From: Amycolatopsis tolypomycina
GTDB lineage: Bacteria > Actinomycetota > Actinomycetes > Mycobacteriales > Pseudonocardiaceae
Assembly (NCBI RefSeq): GCF_900105945.1
Contig: NZ_FNSO01000004.1
Span: 7,878,001 to 7,942,000 of the forward strand
Length of the DNA: 64,000 nucleotides
Direction of reading: 5' to 3'
Shown here piece after piece: positions 42,683-50,649 of this stretch (position 1 is its first letter; the number at the start of each line of letters is the position of its first letter). Under the pieces are notes generated by a model, which was not told the DNA's origin, ran no database searches, and saw only the letters and a list, made by a program, of their open reading frames with translations. A program made the position numbers and the translations under genes.

Positions 42683-43033
42683 ATGGGCAAGAGATTCGTC
42701 ATGCGGGGGCTCGCAGCTGGTGCCGTGCTTGCCAGTGCCGCCGGCCTGCTCGTCGGCAGCGCCGGATCAGCGTTGGCCGACCCGCCGGTCGACTGCGGTT
42801 CACATTGGGTGACAGACGCCTTCCACCGCCGTCACGTCTATTACCACAACTGCGCCTACGCTGCGGCCATCATCGACGTGAACCAGAGTTTGGCACCTAC
42901 CCGTCAGTACTGCGTTGAGGCAAAAGTAGATTTTGACGCAGGCCTGGAAATCGACGGCGTCCACGATCTGTCGCTCGACCGAGTCAAGCTGAATCACTAC
43001 CTGGACGGCACGTACTGCAACTGGCGTCCGTAG
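42683..43033 (+). CDS. Small secreted cysteine-containing protein
   Basis: A 116-residue precursor. The signal peptide (KRFVMRGLAAGAVLASAAGLLVGSAGSALA) ends at an AxA site before DPPVDCG, giving a mature protein of about 84 residues with four cysteines (DCGSH, HNCAY, QYCVE, TYCNW), enough for two disulfides. Function unknown. GGGGAG lies 6 bp before the ATG. Codon use and base composition are less GC-biased than neighbours, and a tRNA-Thr gene lies 111 bp downstream, so recent acquisition is possible. Confidence 0.8.
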   Translation: MGKRFVMRGLAAGAVLASAAGLLVGSAGSALADPPVDCGSHWVTDAFHRRHVYYHNCAYAAAIIDVNQSLAPTRQYCVEAKVDFDAGLEIDGVHDLSLDRVKLNHYLDGTYCNWRP

Positions 43034-43103
43034 CCGTCGCACCGGACCTTGCGGGTCCCACCGGCCGGCACCCAGGTCACTCAGTTCGACCCTCACCAGA
43101 CGA

Positions 43104-43141
43104 GTCAGGCCCCACCCGAGGTGTCTCGGATGGGGCCTGAC
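43104..43141. terminator. Terminator downstream of tRNA-Thr
   Basis: GTCAGGCCCCACCCGAG (43104-43120) pairs with CTCGGATGGGGCCTGAC (43125-43141) with one mismatch around a 4-nt loop. It ends 3 bp past the CCA end of the tRNA (minus strand) and also faces the small secreted gene. Confidence 0.85.
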
Positions 43142-43144
43142 CTG

Positions 43145-43221
43145 TGGAGCCGCCTAGGGGAATCGAACCCCTGACCTATTCATTACGAGTGAATCGCTCT
43201 GGCCGACTGAGCTAAGGCGGC
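43145..43221 (-). tRNA. tRNA-Thr (anticodon CGU)
   Basis: On the minus strand GCCGCCT ... AGGCGGC forms a perfect 7-bp acceptor stem. The anticodon arm ATTCA-CUCGUAA-TGAAT has anticodon CGU (threonine, ACG). The T-arm is AGGGGTTCGATTCCCCT. The discriminator U and an encoded CCA follow. Confidence 0.96.
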
Positions 43222-43354
43222 ATGTCTCCGGCTTCCGCTGGCGACGATAGCAAGTGTAGCGGAGGCTTGGCGCGTCACTTTCCGGGGGGACCGTCGTTAG
43301 GGCTCTATGACGCCGGTCTCACTCCCCGGCCGACCCACTTGGAGGCTCTGGCAC

Positions 43355-45022
43355 ATGCGGCGAAGACTGCCCCGCTCGGCGGCCCTGCCGGCGGCTGCGG
43401 CGTTGCTCCTGCTCAGCGCGGCGCCCGCTGCTGCGGACCCGACCTATCCGACCACGCCGATTCCGCAGCCGGCGAATCCGGGGCAGGCGCCGATCTCCGC
43501 GCCGATCGGGCCGCAGCCGCTCGGGCAGGCCGTCGGGGATGCCGGGACCGCGCTCGGGATCATCCGGTTGCTGCCCAATGCCGTGCCGACGAGCACGATC
43601 CTTCCCGGGTTCGGGCAGACGCTGCCGAAGCAGTCCGCGCTCGAGGCCGGGATGGGGCTGTCCAGCGCGTCGGCGAACTCCGATGCCTACCTGAGCTACG
43701 AGAAGGCCGTCGCGCAGGCGTCGCCGTTCGGGCTGTCGGTGGGCGGGAACGCGCCGCAGACGCCCGGCAGTGTCGTGCAGACCGCCTTGCCGGACAACCC
43801 GCAGCCCACCAGCGGGGGTCTCAACGCGCCGTCGAACCCGCTGCTCAACATCGGCCTGCTCAACGGGAGCGCGCACGCGCGGTGGAGCCAGACGCTCGGT
43901 CCGTGCGTCGACACCATCGCCGACGCCAGCACGTCGGTGGCGAGCCTGTCGCTGCTGAACGTCGTGCCGTCGATGCCGAACCTCGGCCTGGACGCGCTCA
44001 AGCCGAAGCTCGATCCGAACTCGCTCGCGAGCGGCTTCGACCTCACCAAGGGCCTGCAGAGCCTCGGCGGCCTGCTGCAGGGCGGCGGGCAGACCGCCGC
44101 GGACGGCAACGGCTCGCTGCTGAGCCTGCCGAACACGCTTTCGTCGCGGTCGCAGGTGAAGCTGGTCGACATCCCCGGCTCGAAGAACAAGGCCGTGCAG
44201 TCGACGTCGACGCTGCAGGCCGCGGACATCGAGATCCTCAAGGGCACGCCGCTGGCGCTGAGCGTCAAAGTCGTCAGCCAGCCGACGCTCAAGGTGACCT
44301 CCACCGGTGACGCGAAGACGTCCAAGGTCGAGTACACCGCGCCGGTGCTGACCATCGCGGCCGGCGGGAAGACGCTCTACACCCTCGACGCCGCGCACCC
44401 GACCAAGGACATCCCGATCGGGCTGCCGCTGAAGGGCCTGAGCGACCAGTTCGGGCAGGTCGACGACATCCCGGTGGTCGGCGGGCTGGTCTCGACGCTC
44501 ACCAAGGGCCTCCAGCAGGTCGGCAACACCACGGGCACCGTCCTCGACCTCGGCGTGCTGCGGCTCAGCATCGCCGGGCTCGACCAGAAGTCGGCGAACA
44601 TGACCACGCCGTTCGCCGGTTACCAGCTGGGCGCGTCGGCGCGGATGTTCGACCTGCAGCTGCTGCCGACGACCAAGCTCAAGAGCCTGCTGCCGGACGA
44701 CCAGGCGAAGAACCTGCCGTCGTCGCTGGCCCAGCTGTCGCTCGGCGAGCAGATCGCCCGGGCGTACGCGCCGACCGGCGGCGTGGTCTGCGGGACCACG
44801 TCGACGCCGCCGCCCGCGGGTGGCGAGGCGCCGAAGGGGCCGGTGAAGAACCTGGCCTACACCGGTGGCGCGTACGACACGGTGCCGCTGTTCTGGACGG
44901 GCACCGCGATGCTGCTGCTCGGCGTGGTCATGGTGGCCGCGATGCCGGGCGGACGACGTCGTCCGCTGGCCGCGGCCGTCGAGGAGAAGCCGTTCAAGCC
45001 CTCGCCGCGTCCGCGCGAATGA
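43355..45022 (+). CDS. Cell-wall-anchored protein with LAYTG class E sortase signal
   Basis: A 555-residue secreted protein. A signal peptide (RRRLPRSAALPAAAALLLLSAAPAAA) precedes a long Leu/Ser/Gly-rich extracellular region. The C-terminus carries LAYTG (in VKNLAYTGGAYD), a hydrophobic helix (VPLFWTGTAMLLLGVVMVAAM) and the basic tail GGRRRPL, a complete sorting signal. LAxTG is recognised by class E sortases, which attach proteins to peptidoglycan in high-GC Gram-positives. ATG 43355 is favoured by TTGGAGG at 43340-43346; ATG 43307 would add 16 residues ahead of a normal signal peptide. The ectodomain family is not recognised. Confidence 0.85.
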   Translation: MRRRLPRSAALPAAAALLLLSAAPAAADPTYPTTPIPQPANPGQAPISAPIGPQPLGQAVGDAGTALGIIRLLPNAVPTSTILPGFGQTLPKQSALEAGMGLSSASANSDAYLSYEKAVAQASPFGLSVGGNAPQTPGSVVQTALPDNPQPTSGGLNAPSNPLLNIGLLNGSAHARWSQTLGPCVDTIADASTSVASLSLLNVVPSMPNLGLDALKPKLDPNSLASGFDLTKGLQSLGGLLQGGGQTAADGNGSLLSLPNTLSSRSQVKLVDIPGSKNKAVQSTSTLQAADIEILKGTPLALSVKVVSQPTLKVTSTGDAKTSKVEYTAPVLTIAAGGKTLYTLDAAHPTKDIPIGLPLKGLSDQFGQVDDIPVVGGLVSTLTKGLQQVGNTTGTVLDLGVLRLSIAGLDQKSANMTTPFAGYQLGASARMFDLQLLPTTKLKSLLPDDQAKNLPSSLAQLSLGEQIARAYAPTGGVVCGTTSTPPPAGGEAPKGPVKNLAYTGGAYDTVPLFWTGTAMLLLGVVMVAAMPGGRRRPLAAAVEEKPFKPSPRPRE

Positions 45023-45035
45023 CCCGAGGGGTGTG

Positions 45036-45069
45036 AAGGAGCCCGCCAGGTTCGCCTGGCGGGCTCCTT
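45036..45069. terminator. UUCG-loop terminator
   Basis: AAGGAGCCCGCCAGG / CCTGGCGGGCTCCTT form a perfect 15-bp stem closed by TTCG. It lies between the convergent LAYTG-protein gene and holB. Confidence 0.92.
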
Positions 45070-45074
45070 TGTGT

Positions 45075-46280
45075 CTAGCCCTGGCGAAGCGTCGTGACCA
45101 TTGCTTCGACGGCGATGCGCGGCTTCACGTTCAGCTCGATCGCCTCGCGGCACTCCAGCACCGCTTCGAGCCGGCGCAGCGTCGACTCCGGCGTCCACGA
45201 CGAGGCCGCTTCGCGAATCTGGTCGACGTGGTCCGGGTGGTTGAGCGTGGCGCCGGAGCGGGTCCCCATCACCAGGACGTCGCGGTAGAACCCGACGAGG
45301 TCGACCAGGGCCAGGTCGAGCGTGTCGCGCTGGGTGCGGGTCGCGCGGGACTTCTGCTTCTTCTCCAGCTGCTTGACCGCGGCTTCGGCGGCCCGCTTCG
45401 CGCCGGCGACGCCCTTGCCGACGCCGTCGCCGCCCATCGCCGTGCGCAGCTCGTTGCGCTCGTCTTCGTCGCGGGCCTTGCTGGCCTCGCCCGCGTCCGC
45501 CTCGGCCGCGCTGATCAGCTGGTCGGCGCAGGTGAAGACGTCGCTCATCCGGCGGAGGCCGAGCGGGATCCGCAGCACGGTGGCGCGGCGCTGCCGCGCG
45601 GCCTCGTCGGTGGCGAGCCGGCGCGCACGGCCGACGTGGCCACCGCACACCGACGCGGCCCACTGCGCGCGTTCGGGTTCGACGTTGTCCCGGCGTATCA
45701 GCACGTCGGCGATGGCCTCCGGCGGCGGCGTCCGCAGCGTCACCAGGCGGCAGCGCGAGCGGATCGTCACCGAGACGTCTTCGGGGTGGTCCGACGGCGC
45801 GCACAGCAGGAACACCGTGCGGTCCGGCGGCTCCTCGACGGCCTTGAGCAGCGCGTTCGACGCGCCTTCGGTGAGCCTGTCGGCGTCTTCGATGACCACG
45901 ACCTGCCAGTTGCCGGTCGTCGGGCGGCGCGCGGCGGCCTGCACCAGCGCCCGCATCTCGGCGACCGAGATCGACAGGCCTTCCGGCACCACGAGCCGGA
46001 CGTCGGCGTGCGTGCCCGCCATCGTCGTGTGGCAGCCGGGGCAGGCGTCGCAGCCGGTGCCGGTGCTGCACTGCAGGGCCGCGGCGAACGTCCGCGCGGC
46101 CACCGAACGGCCGGAGCCGGGCGGGCCGGTGAGCAGCCAGGCGTGCGTCATCGCGCCGGGCGGCGCCGGCTCGCCGGCGATGATCTTGGCGGCGGCCGAG
46201 GCGGCCGCGCTCAGCGTTTCGACCGCGGGTTCCTGGCCGACCAGCTGGTTCCAGACGCCGATGCGTTCGGTCGTCGTCAC
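45075..46280 (-). CDS. holB: DNA polymerase III subunit delta'
   Basis: A 401-residue clamp-loader subunit. It has the AAA+ fold with P-loop-like GPPGSGRSVAART (Lys replaced by Arg, as common in delta'), a zinc module CSTGTGCDACPGCHTT, the DEAD-like VVVIEDADRLTEGASNALLKAVEEPP, and sensor-1 IRSRCRLVTLR. It positions the ring clamp on primed DNA with delta and tau/gamma. The GTG start overlaps the stop of the upstream MFS-kinase gene (GTGA, 4 bp) after GGAGG. Corresponds to M. tuberculosis Rv3644c, near topA in both genomes. Confidence 0.93.
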   Translation of the reverse strand: MTTTERIGVWNQLVGQEPAVETLSAAASAAAKIIAGEPAPPGAMTHAWLLTGPPGSGRSVAARTFAAALQCSTGTGCDACPGCHTTMAGTHADVRLVVPEGLSISVAEMRALVQAAARRPTTGNWQVVVIEDADRLTEGASNALLKAVEEPPDRTVFLLCAPSDHPEDVSVTIRSRCRLVTLRTPPPEAIADVLIRRDNVEPERAQWAASVCGGHVGRARRLATDEAARQRRATVLRIPLGLRRMSDVFTCADQLISAAEADAGEASKARDEDERNELRTAMGGDGVGKGVAGAKRAAEAAVKQLEKKQKSRATRTQRDTLDLALVDLVGFYRDVLVMGTRSGATLNHPDHVDQIREAASSWTPESTLRRLEAVLECREAIELNVKPRIAVEAMVTTLRQG

Positions 46281-48388
46281 TTCGCCTCCACGCGAGGCTC
46301 TTCCGGGGTCTCGATGGGCAGGGTGTCGAGCGGGAGCGTGACCGGTTTCTCCGTCGTCGGCGCCAGCGCGGCCAGCCTGCCGACGAACACGGCGCGCAGC
46401 GCGGTGCGGATGCGCTCGGCGACTTCGGCGTCGGTGCCGTCGGCGTCGATCACGACGTACCTGTCCGGGTCGGCCTCGGCCATCTCGGTGAGCAGGTGCT
46501 GGACGCGCCACTGGTCGTTCAGCGCGGCCGACTTGTCGCGCGGCGCCCCGTTGGGAGCGGCGTCGAGCAGGATCGTCAGGTCGGGGCGCAGGCGCCCGGT
46601 GGCCCAGTCTGCGAGGCCTTCGAGCTCGTCGCTGTCGAGCCCGGCGACGGCCGACAGGTGCGCCAGCGGCGAGTCGACGAACCGCTCCATGACGACCACC
46701 GAACCGGCGTCGAGCGCCGGCTGGACGTGCCGCTCCACGATGTCGGCCCGCACCGCGGCCGCGGCCAGCGCCTGGGCCCGCGCCCCGGTGAGCGAGGCAC
46801 CCGAGACGAGCGCGGTGAGCCGCTTGTCGTCGAGCGCGGGGTCCGCGGCCACGACGACCGGCCGGGTGCCGCCGCGCATCCAGTCGGCGAGGTTGACGGC
46901 CTGGATGGCGGTGTTGATCGCGGTGGTGCCCTCGACGGCGATGAGGTAGCCGTTGACCCGCCGCGGCGTGCGGCGCAGCGCGTTGCGCAGGTCGGCGAGG
47001 ATCGGCTCGACGCGCTTGTCGTCCATCTGCCGGTAGGCGAACAGCCCGGCGACCAGCGCGATCGCGGCGCCGCCGAGCATCACCGGGCGCGTGCCGTCGA
47101 TGGTGAGCGGGTTGCCCCAGACGCTGATCGTGTGGCGCTGCACCGCGCCGACGAGCAGCGGGACCGTGACCGTGGTGCCGAACAGGACCAGCTTCATCAT
47201 CAGCTGGTAGATCGCGTTGATCCGGCCGCGGATGGCGTCCTCGACACGCGAGCCGATGATCGTCACGCCGGTGAGGAACGCGGTGCCGGCGCAGATGCCG
47301 ACGAGAACGACGGCGATCAGCGAGATCGTCAGGTGCGGGGACAGCGCCACGAAGGCGAGCGAGATCGCGGCCGCGACGATCGAGAGGCCGAACAGCCGGT
47401 CGTGCGGGAGCCGGCGGGCGAGCTTGGGCGCGAAGACCATGCCGGTGGCGAGGCCGAGGAAGACGGCGAGGACGAGCAGGCTGAACGCGGAGTCACCGGC
47501 CAGCAGGCTCGAGGAGTACGGCTTGGCCGAGCCGATCACGGCGCCGCCGGCGACGAACGCGCCGAACGCGCCGACCAGGAGGCCGCGCACGAGCGGCGTG
47601 CTGCGGATGAACCGGAAGCCGTCGGCGATCATCGCGCCGATGCCGAGCTTTTCTTCGTCGGCCGCCTTGACCTTCTGCCCCGGAGTCGCGTGGACGTTGC
47701 GCAGCGAGAGCTCGGGGATCCGGGTGGCGATGAGGATGGCGCTGGCGAGGTAGAGCAGGCCGGTGATGATGACGACCAGCTTCGCGATGTTGAGGCTGGG
47801 GTCGCCCGGGAAGAGGTGGAAGGTCGTGTTGACGCCGGTGATGATCGCGTTCGCGCCGGCCGCGGTGATGACGGCGAGGCCGTAGGTCATCACCATGCCG
47901 AGCTGGTTGGCCGTCTCGACCTGGTCGGGGCGGCGGAGCAGGTTCGGGACCGCCGCCTCTTTCGACGGGATCCACATGCTCGACGCGCAGCCGACGAGGA
48001 AGTTGCCGGCCAGCAGCCACCAGGGCGCGCTGACGATCGCGATGGACAGCAGGAAGCCGCACCGCAGCAGGTCGGCGACGACCATGACCTTGCGGCGGTC
48101 GAACCGGTCCGCGAGCAGCCCGCCGACCGGGGCGAACAGCAGCCCCGGTGCCAGGCCGGTCAGCACGACGCCGACGAAGGCGAAGTTCTGCGCGAAGTAG
48201 TTGTCGGTGAGCTTCGTGGCCAGGCCGGTGAGGGCCAGGATGTTCAGCCAGTCAGCCACGCTGCACAGGTACGTGACGCCCCAGAGCCGCCGGAAAGGTT
48301 TGATCGCCAGTACCCGCCGGACCCGGTTGATCGTGGACGCCTCGGCGCCCGACGACGCACCCGGGCCGGCCCCGGGTACCGATCGCAC
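46277..48388 (-). CDS. MFS transporter fused to a degenerate thymidylate kinase domain
   Basis: A 703-residue fusion. Residues about 30-460 form an MFS transporter with about 12 helices (motif A-like GGLLADRFDRRKVMV, RIPELS loop). Residues about 475-700 match thymidylate kinase. The kinase P-loop, normally EGxDGAGKST, reads EGTTAINTAIQ with no lysine, and the DRY/DRH motif is MERFVDSPLAH, so dTMP kinase activity is doubtful. Such fusions are annotated as bifunctional in actinomycetes. The GTG start has TATCAG 7 nt upstream. It overlaps holB by 4 bp, the usual tmk-holB pairing. Confidence 0.85.
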   Translation of the reverse strand: MRSVPGAGPGASSGAEASTINRVRRVLAIKPFRRLWGVTYLCSVADWLNILALTGLATKLTDNYFAQNFAFVGVVLTGLAPGLLFAPVGGLLADRFDRRKVMVVADLLRCGFLLSIAIVSAPWWLLAGNFLVGCASSMWIPSKEAAVPNLLRRPDQVETANQLGMVMTYGLAVITAAGANAIITGVNTTFHLFPGDPSLNIAKLVVIITGLLYLASAILIATRIPELSLRNVHATPGQKVKAADEEKLGIGAMIADGFRFIRSTPLVRGLLVGAFGAFVAGGAVIGSAKPYSSSLLAGDSAFSLLVLAVFLGLATGMVFAPKLARRLPHDRLFGLSIVAAAISLAFVALSPHLTISLIAVVLVGICAGTAFLTGVTIIGSRVEDAIRGRINAIYQLMMKLVLFGTTVTVPLLVGAVQRHTISVWGNPLTIDGTRPVMLGGAAIALVAGLFAYRQMDDKRVEPILADLRNALRRTPRRVNGYLIAVEGTTAINTAIQAVNLADWMRGGTRPVVVAADPALDDKRLTALVSGASLTGARAQALAAAAVRADIVERHVQPALDAGSVVVMERFVDSPLAHLSAVAGLDSDELEGLADWATGRLRPDLTILLDAAPNGAPRDKSAALNDQWRVQHLLTEMAEADPDRYVVIDADGTDAEVAERIRTALRAVFVGRLAALAPTTEKPVTLPLDTLPIETPEEPRVEAK

Positions 48389-48525
48389 GCCCTCGCTGAT
48401 ACGCCCACCCCACTAGTCACCGCGGTGCCGGACGCCCCCGCGAGGGGACCCGACCGTGAAGCCAGGGTAGCCCGATCGGCCTCTGGCGCGCGGGACGGCC
48501 CCGTGGTGCGGGGCAGGCGACGACG

Positions 48526-49125
48526 CTAGTCGAACAGGCCCGTCACGCTGCTGACCAGGCTCGAAACCATTTCGATGGCGACGAACCCGAACACGATCAG
48601 CAGGACAACGGCCAGCATGACACCGGCAGCACTCGACGACGGCCGGTTGAACGCCGGCATCGAGACCGACGGCATCCGCGGCAGCCGCCGCCGCTTGACG
48701 GGCACGACATCGACGTCGTCGGCGTCGTCTTCGGCGAGCGGATCCTGCCGGACGGGCCGCATGATCTGCGGTGGCCGGGTCGGCCAGGTGCGCCGCCGGG
48801 TCCGCTGCCGCGGGAGCAGCCCCAGCGGCTGGTCCTGGTGCAGGGTGCCGGCCGGCGGGATCGCCTCGGGGGCCTTCGCCTTTTCCTCGCGCAGCGTCTC
48901 CTCGACCATCCGGCGGACGACTTCGTCGTCGGGCTTCACGGGCCCGGCCACCGGGATGGCGGCGGGCTCGTGGCCATTCGGAACCGCGGTGCGCGGCTCG
49001 GGCGACGCGGTGACCAGCCCGGAGACCGGATCCGCGAACATTTCGCCGGGAGCTTCGGACAGAGTGCCGTCGCGCTGAGTGAGCTCGGGGGCATTGAAGA
49101 AGGGAGCCTCACCGTTCGCGCTCAT
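48526..49125 (-). CDS. Tail-anchored membrane protein of unknown function
   Basis: A 199-residue protein with a disordered acidic N-terminus, an EE/DDEVVRRMVEETLREE helix (about 75-90), a basic patch RQRTRRRTWP and KRRRLPRM, and a single hydrophobic helix at the extreme C-terminus (AAGVMLAVVLLIVFGFVAIEMVSSL), leaving only about ten residues after it. This is tail-anchor topology with a cytosolic N-terminal domain. ATG 49125 follows GAGGTGG. I do not recognise the family. A G-rich noncoding block lies upstream. Confidence 0.75.
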   Translation of the reverse strand: MSANGEAPFFNAPELTQRDGTLSEAPGEMFADPVSGLVTASPEPRTAVPNGHEPAAIPVAGPVKPDDEVVRRMVEETLREEKAKAPEAIPPAGTLHQDQPLGLLPRQRTRRRTWPTRPPQIMRPVRQDPLAEDDADDVDVVPVKRRRLPRMPSVSMPAFNRPSSSAAGVMLAVVLLIVFGFVAIEMVSSLVSSVTGLFD

Positions 49126-49544
49126 GGTGACCACCTCACTACTGAATGTCCTCGCCTTTCCAGGGTAGCGACACTGGCGGATAACGCATCCGCCCAATGG
49201 CTCTGTCTCCATTGGATGGTCGGTCACGGAGCGCAAGCCCGCACCCGAACCTCCTGAAGTGTCCAGCCCGACGGTCACCGGGTCGACCGCTGATGGTGAC
49301 AGATCGTAGTGAGACGGGTCACAGCGGTTGAGGGGTGGGGTGGCCAGGGGGTGGCCTTCGGGTGGCCAGTTTGGCGGCTTGGGCTTGGGGGGTGGATGGG
49401 GTGGGGTTGAGGGTGAGCTGGCCCATGTGCCCGACCGGGGCTGAGCTGGGTCCGGCCGGGCTCGGCTGGGCTGAGTCGGGTCGGGTCGGGCGGGCTGAGC
49501 CGGGCTCGAGCGGGCCGACTCGACCCAGCTGGGCTGGGTTGGGC
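49126..49544. other. G-rich noncoding region
   Basis: A 419-bp stretch without a credible gene. Its right part (about 49330-49540) is strongly G-biased on the plus strand and built of imperfect GGGGTGGGG and GGGCTGGGCTGAG-type repeats. Confidence 0.6.
49330..49413 (+). repeat. Potential G-quadruplex cluster
   Basis: Within about 80 bp the plus strand has at least nine runs of three or more G with short loops; 49381-49413 alone provides GGG, GGGGGG, GGGG, GGGG and GGG separated by 1-5 nt. It lies in the noncoding gap downstream of EspG-like B and upstream of the tail-anchored protein gene. Confidence 0.6.
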
Positions 49545-50336
49545 TTAGGGCAGCTCCTCCTGTCCCAGGTCGATCATCTTGCGACACCAGTCGCGGAGCA
49601 TGCCGCGGCTGAAGGGGCTCAGGACCAGCTGGCGGCGGCCCTCTCCGCGGTCCAGGGCCGCCAGGGCGAAGCGGCCCAGGTCCGTGTCGACCAGGACGAA
49701 GCCGTGGTCCGGGAACTCTGCGCACAGCCCTCCGAAGGCCAGCATGTCCAGGACCGCCGTTCCTGACCTTGGGCGGGCCAGGAGCTCGCGCATTGCTCCC
49801 ACGTCCTCATCCTGGCCGTCGTGGACCAGGCCGTCGTCGTCGACCGAGACCCAGATTGCTCTCGGGGATGCGCCGAAGGGGACCTCGGGGAGCTCGGCCA
49901 CCAGCATCTCCGGCAGCTCCTCGAAATCCGCCAGGTGGATCGCCGTGCGGCCGGGGAGGGAGCCCATCATGAACGCGCGCTCGCCGTCGGCGTAGCAGCG
50001 GATGTCCGCCGTCTGCGGGCCTTCGTCGAACACGCCGCACAGGGCCGCCCGGACCGAGCCGCGCAGCATCAGCGAGACCACCTCGAAACCGATCTCGTTC
50101 AGCTCGCCGTTTTCGCCGAACGGGGTGCCGTCGATCCAGGCCGCCCACGCCATGTGCCGCTCGACCTCGGCCACCAGGTCCGCCGGGTCGTCCGACACCG
50201 GGCCGTGGACCAGGATGTCGTGGTCGCTGACGTCCGGGTTGTACAGCCGGTCGACCGGCTCCCGGTCCGGCATCGCCGCCAGCACCGGGCCCGCCGCCAG
50301 CTCCAGCAGCTCCCTGGCCGCCGTGCGCTCAGCCAT
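49545..50336 (-). CDS. EspG-like protein B
   Basis: A 263-residue cytosolic protein. Its C-terminal half carries the block shared with its two neighbours: VSVDDDGLVHDG, ARPRSGTAVLDML, HGFVLVDTDLGRFALAAL, then a helical end. The pattern resembles the EspG family (R-x-R-x-G, then WFDTDxGRYL, then a C-terminal helix). EspG proteins chaperone PE-PPE substrates, but no such client is adjacent, so this role is uncertain. ATG 50336 overlaps the preceding small ORF by 8 bp. It is the last gene of a three-gene operon driven by the LexA/PafBC-type promoter at 51.44-51.48 kb. Confidence 0.65.
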   Translation of the reverse strand: MAERTAARELLELAAGPVLAAMPDREPVDRLYNPDVSDHDILVHGPVSDDPADLVAEVERHMAWAAWIDGTPFGENGELNEIGFEVVSLMLRGSVRAALCGVFDEGPQTADIRCYADGERAFMMGSLPGRTAIHLADFEELPEMLVAELPEVPFGASPRAIWVSVDDDGLVHDGQDEDVGAMRELLARPRSGTAVLDMLAFGGLCAEFPDHGFVLVDTDLGRFALAALDRGEGRRQLVLSPFSRGMLRDWCRKMIDLGQEELP

Positions 50337-50649
50337 GCCGCCGCCTCTCGCCCGAACCAGCACCAGCACCAGCACCAGAGCCGGCACCAGACCCGACCCC
50401 GGAGCCCGAACTCGAGCCGGAGCCGGCACCAGGCCTGGGCCCGGAGCCGGAGCCGGAGCCAGGATCCGAGCCGGACCCGGGCTCGGCACCAGGCCCGGCA
50501 TCGGTCGCCTGCCGCTGCTCCGGGACGCCGTTGTTCAGCTCCGCCGCCGCGAGGATCGCCTCGCGGACCGTCAGGTCCTTCGAGGCCGCCGCGACCACCC
50601 TGTCGACGCCCTCCCCGGCCGTCGTGCGCACCTCCGGTTGCTCACGCAT
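50329..50649 (-). CDS. Small protein with Gly/Ser/Pro-repeat tail
   Basis: A 106-residue protein. The first 45 residues (REQPEVRTTAGEGVDRVVAAASKDLTVREAILAAAELNNGV) are helical and conserved-looking; the rest is a low-complexity PGSGSDPGSG / GAGSGAGAG tail encoded by short GC-rich repeats. It overlaps the gene before it by 8 bp and the gene after it by 8 bp, which supports real translation within the operon. No signal peptide or TM. Function unknown. The Gly/Ser tail could be a flexible linker or a product of repeat expansion. Confidence 0.55.
   Translation of the reverse strand: MREQPEVRTTAGEGVDRVVAAASKDLTVREAILAAAELNNGVPEQRQATDAGPGAEPGSGSDPGSGSGSGPRPGAGSGSSSGSGVGSGAGSGAGAGAGSGERRRHG

Noticed and set aside
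42683..43221. Prophage or integrative element at tRNA-Thr
   Set aside because: No integrase, no duplicated tRNA 3' end and only one small gene; base composition alone is not enough.
48204..48212. TTGTCGGTG on the plus strand
   Set aside because: Within the MFS-kinase gene, with no -10 element 8 bp downstream and no gene in that direction.
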